From Chrysomallon squamiferum (Eukaryota > Mollusca > Gastropoda > Neomphalida > Peltospiridae): a stretch of DNA of 64,000 bases. The DNA is taken from positions 21,954,672-22,018,671 of the forward strand of contig CM022667.1 of assembly GCA_012295275.1 (NCBI GenBank), given 5' to 3'. This document shows, piece by piece, positions 63,201 to 64,000 of this stretch (positions are counted from its first letter, which is position 1; each line of letters begins with the position of its first letter). Under the pieces are notes generated by a model. It saw only the letters and a program-made list of their open reading frames with translations. It made no database searches and was not told the DNA's origin. Both the position numbers and the translations under genes were made by a program.

Positions 63201-64000
63201 TTTATATAAATATGAATGTGTGTGTAAACTGATTTGTACCTGGAATTTCAATAATTGCATCAGTTTTATTCAATATTCTGTGCTTCATACTTCAGTATTA
63301 GTATATTTATCCAAGTACGAAAGCATATGAATTCATAATCATTTTTATTTCAGTCTATTTTATTATGATTATTTATTTATTTATTTGTTAAATTCAATTT
63401 TTTAATTCATTTCTTTTTCCAGATATTGATACTACCATCACAGTAGTTGTTTTACACAAACATAATGTTTCATGAGATTGTGGAAATATTAACTCATGAA
63501 TATTCACACCAGGTTCTAGATTCCAAGTGTTATCTCTGTGCATGATAAAATTAATTAATTTAGGCCACAGCAGCTGTTGACACAAGCAGTCCATTATAAC
63601 CCCATTGTAGATCATACACTGTACTTTTGGCACCAGTATTTATATAAAGATAATAAATCATAATCTAATATAGGACTTAATTTAATTTATTTTTAATACA
63701 TTGTGTTTTAATCAAAAACAGACCTTTTTGGCAATATAAACAAATATTAGTATAAATTTAATTGTTATAAAATTTAATATTAAATGAATAACAATTATTA
63801 TTTTATATTTATTTTTGCTATATTTTATTTTTATTTTAAATTGTAGCAAAGTAAATTAGATATTTTTGGAAAAACATATTTTTAGTAAAAGCTTTATTTA
63901 AATATTTAAACAAATTATTATTATTATTATTATTCAAGAACTAATATCAAACTTAATATATTTACAGCTAATATTTTATATAATACCTAGCCTTTCAATG
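60275..64000. other. AT-rich sequence, possibly a first intron
   Basis: No exon with family resemblance seen. It contains a (GT)n tract at about 61252-61285, a CA run at 61328-61340 and ATT units near 63914-63934. An acceptor-like site at about 63420 (TTTTTCCAG) leads to an early stop in the phase required by 60274. Confidence 0.4.

Noticed and set aside
63394-63633. 79-codon minus-strand frame in a less AT-rich patch
   Set aside because: No recognisable domain or splice context; could be chance or part of a repeat.
1-64000. Search by eye for tRNA, rRNA and CRISPR-like arrays
   Set aside because: No B-box with a fitting cloverleaf, no rRNA core motif and no regularly spaced direct repeats were seen; absence of tRNA is not certain without a scan.

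Overview
The window looks like nuclear DNA of an invertebrate animal, most likely a mollusc and possibly a cephalopod. It is AT-rich, has GT/AG introns in every gene, long microsatellites ((AAT)n, (GA)n, (CA)n), poly-A/T runs and decayed transposons. The genes are lophotrochozoan-like in content: an interferon regulatory factor, a many-fingered C2H2 protein, PEDS1, MTG2 and SS18. The species call is inference. No prokaryotic, viral or CRISPR features were seen.

Layout, left to right. (1) About 321-3801, + strand: the 3' part of an interferon regulatory factor (IRF) gene, covering the linker and the whole IRF-association domain. The DNA-binding domain lies upstream of the window. (2) 12365-5787, - strand: complete MTG2/GTPBP5-type mitochondrial Obg GTPase, six coding exons, 378 aa. 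Its fourth coding intron holds a 2.87 kb DNA transposon (7181-10047) with long inverted ends and a broken coding region. (3) 13677-17477, + strand: complete PEDS1 (plasmanylethanolamine desaturase), five exons, 284 aa. (4) 17.5-24.7 kb: AT-rich intergenic DNA with an (AAT)n/(ATT)n inverted microsatellite. (5) 31990-24759, - strand: a polydactyl zinc-finger gene of about 1979 aa with 32 C2H2-type fingers, 29 of them in one 5 kb exon. (6) 32-38 kb: head-to-head promoter interval with a LINE/SINE-like tail. (7) 38084-41805, + strand: SS18 (BAF/SWI-SNF subunit), seven exons, 456 aa. (8) 41.8-60.2 kb: a gene-poor stretch with 3' UTR sequence, microsatellites, a decayed Tigger/jerky-type DDE transposon (about 53.96-56.26 kb), and two copies of a 187 bp repeat in opposite orientation. 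(9) About 60.26 kb, + strand: a possible first coding exon (five codons and a strong donor) of a gene that runs off the right edge.

The genes alternate in strand, giving tail-to-tail (IRF/MTG2, PEDS1/ZNF) and head-to-head (MTG2/PEDS1, ZNF/SS18) pairs. They serve unrelated housekeeping or regulatory roles: innate transcription, mitoribosome assembly, ether-lipid synthesis, DNA binding and chromatin remodelling. I see no operon-like functional system. Exon boundaries come from reading phase and splice-site consensus. In every multi-exon gene the exon phases close exactly, which is strong internal support.
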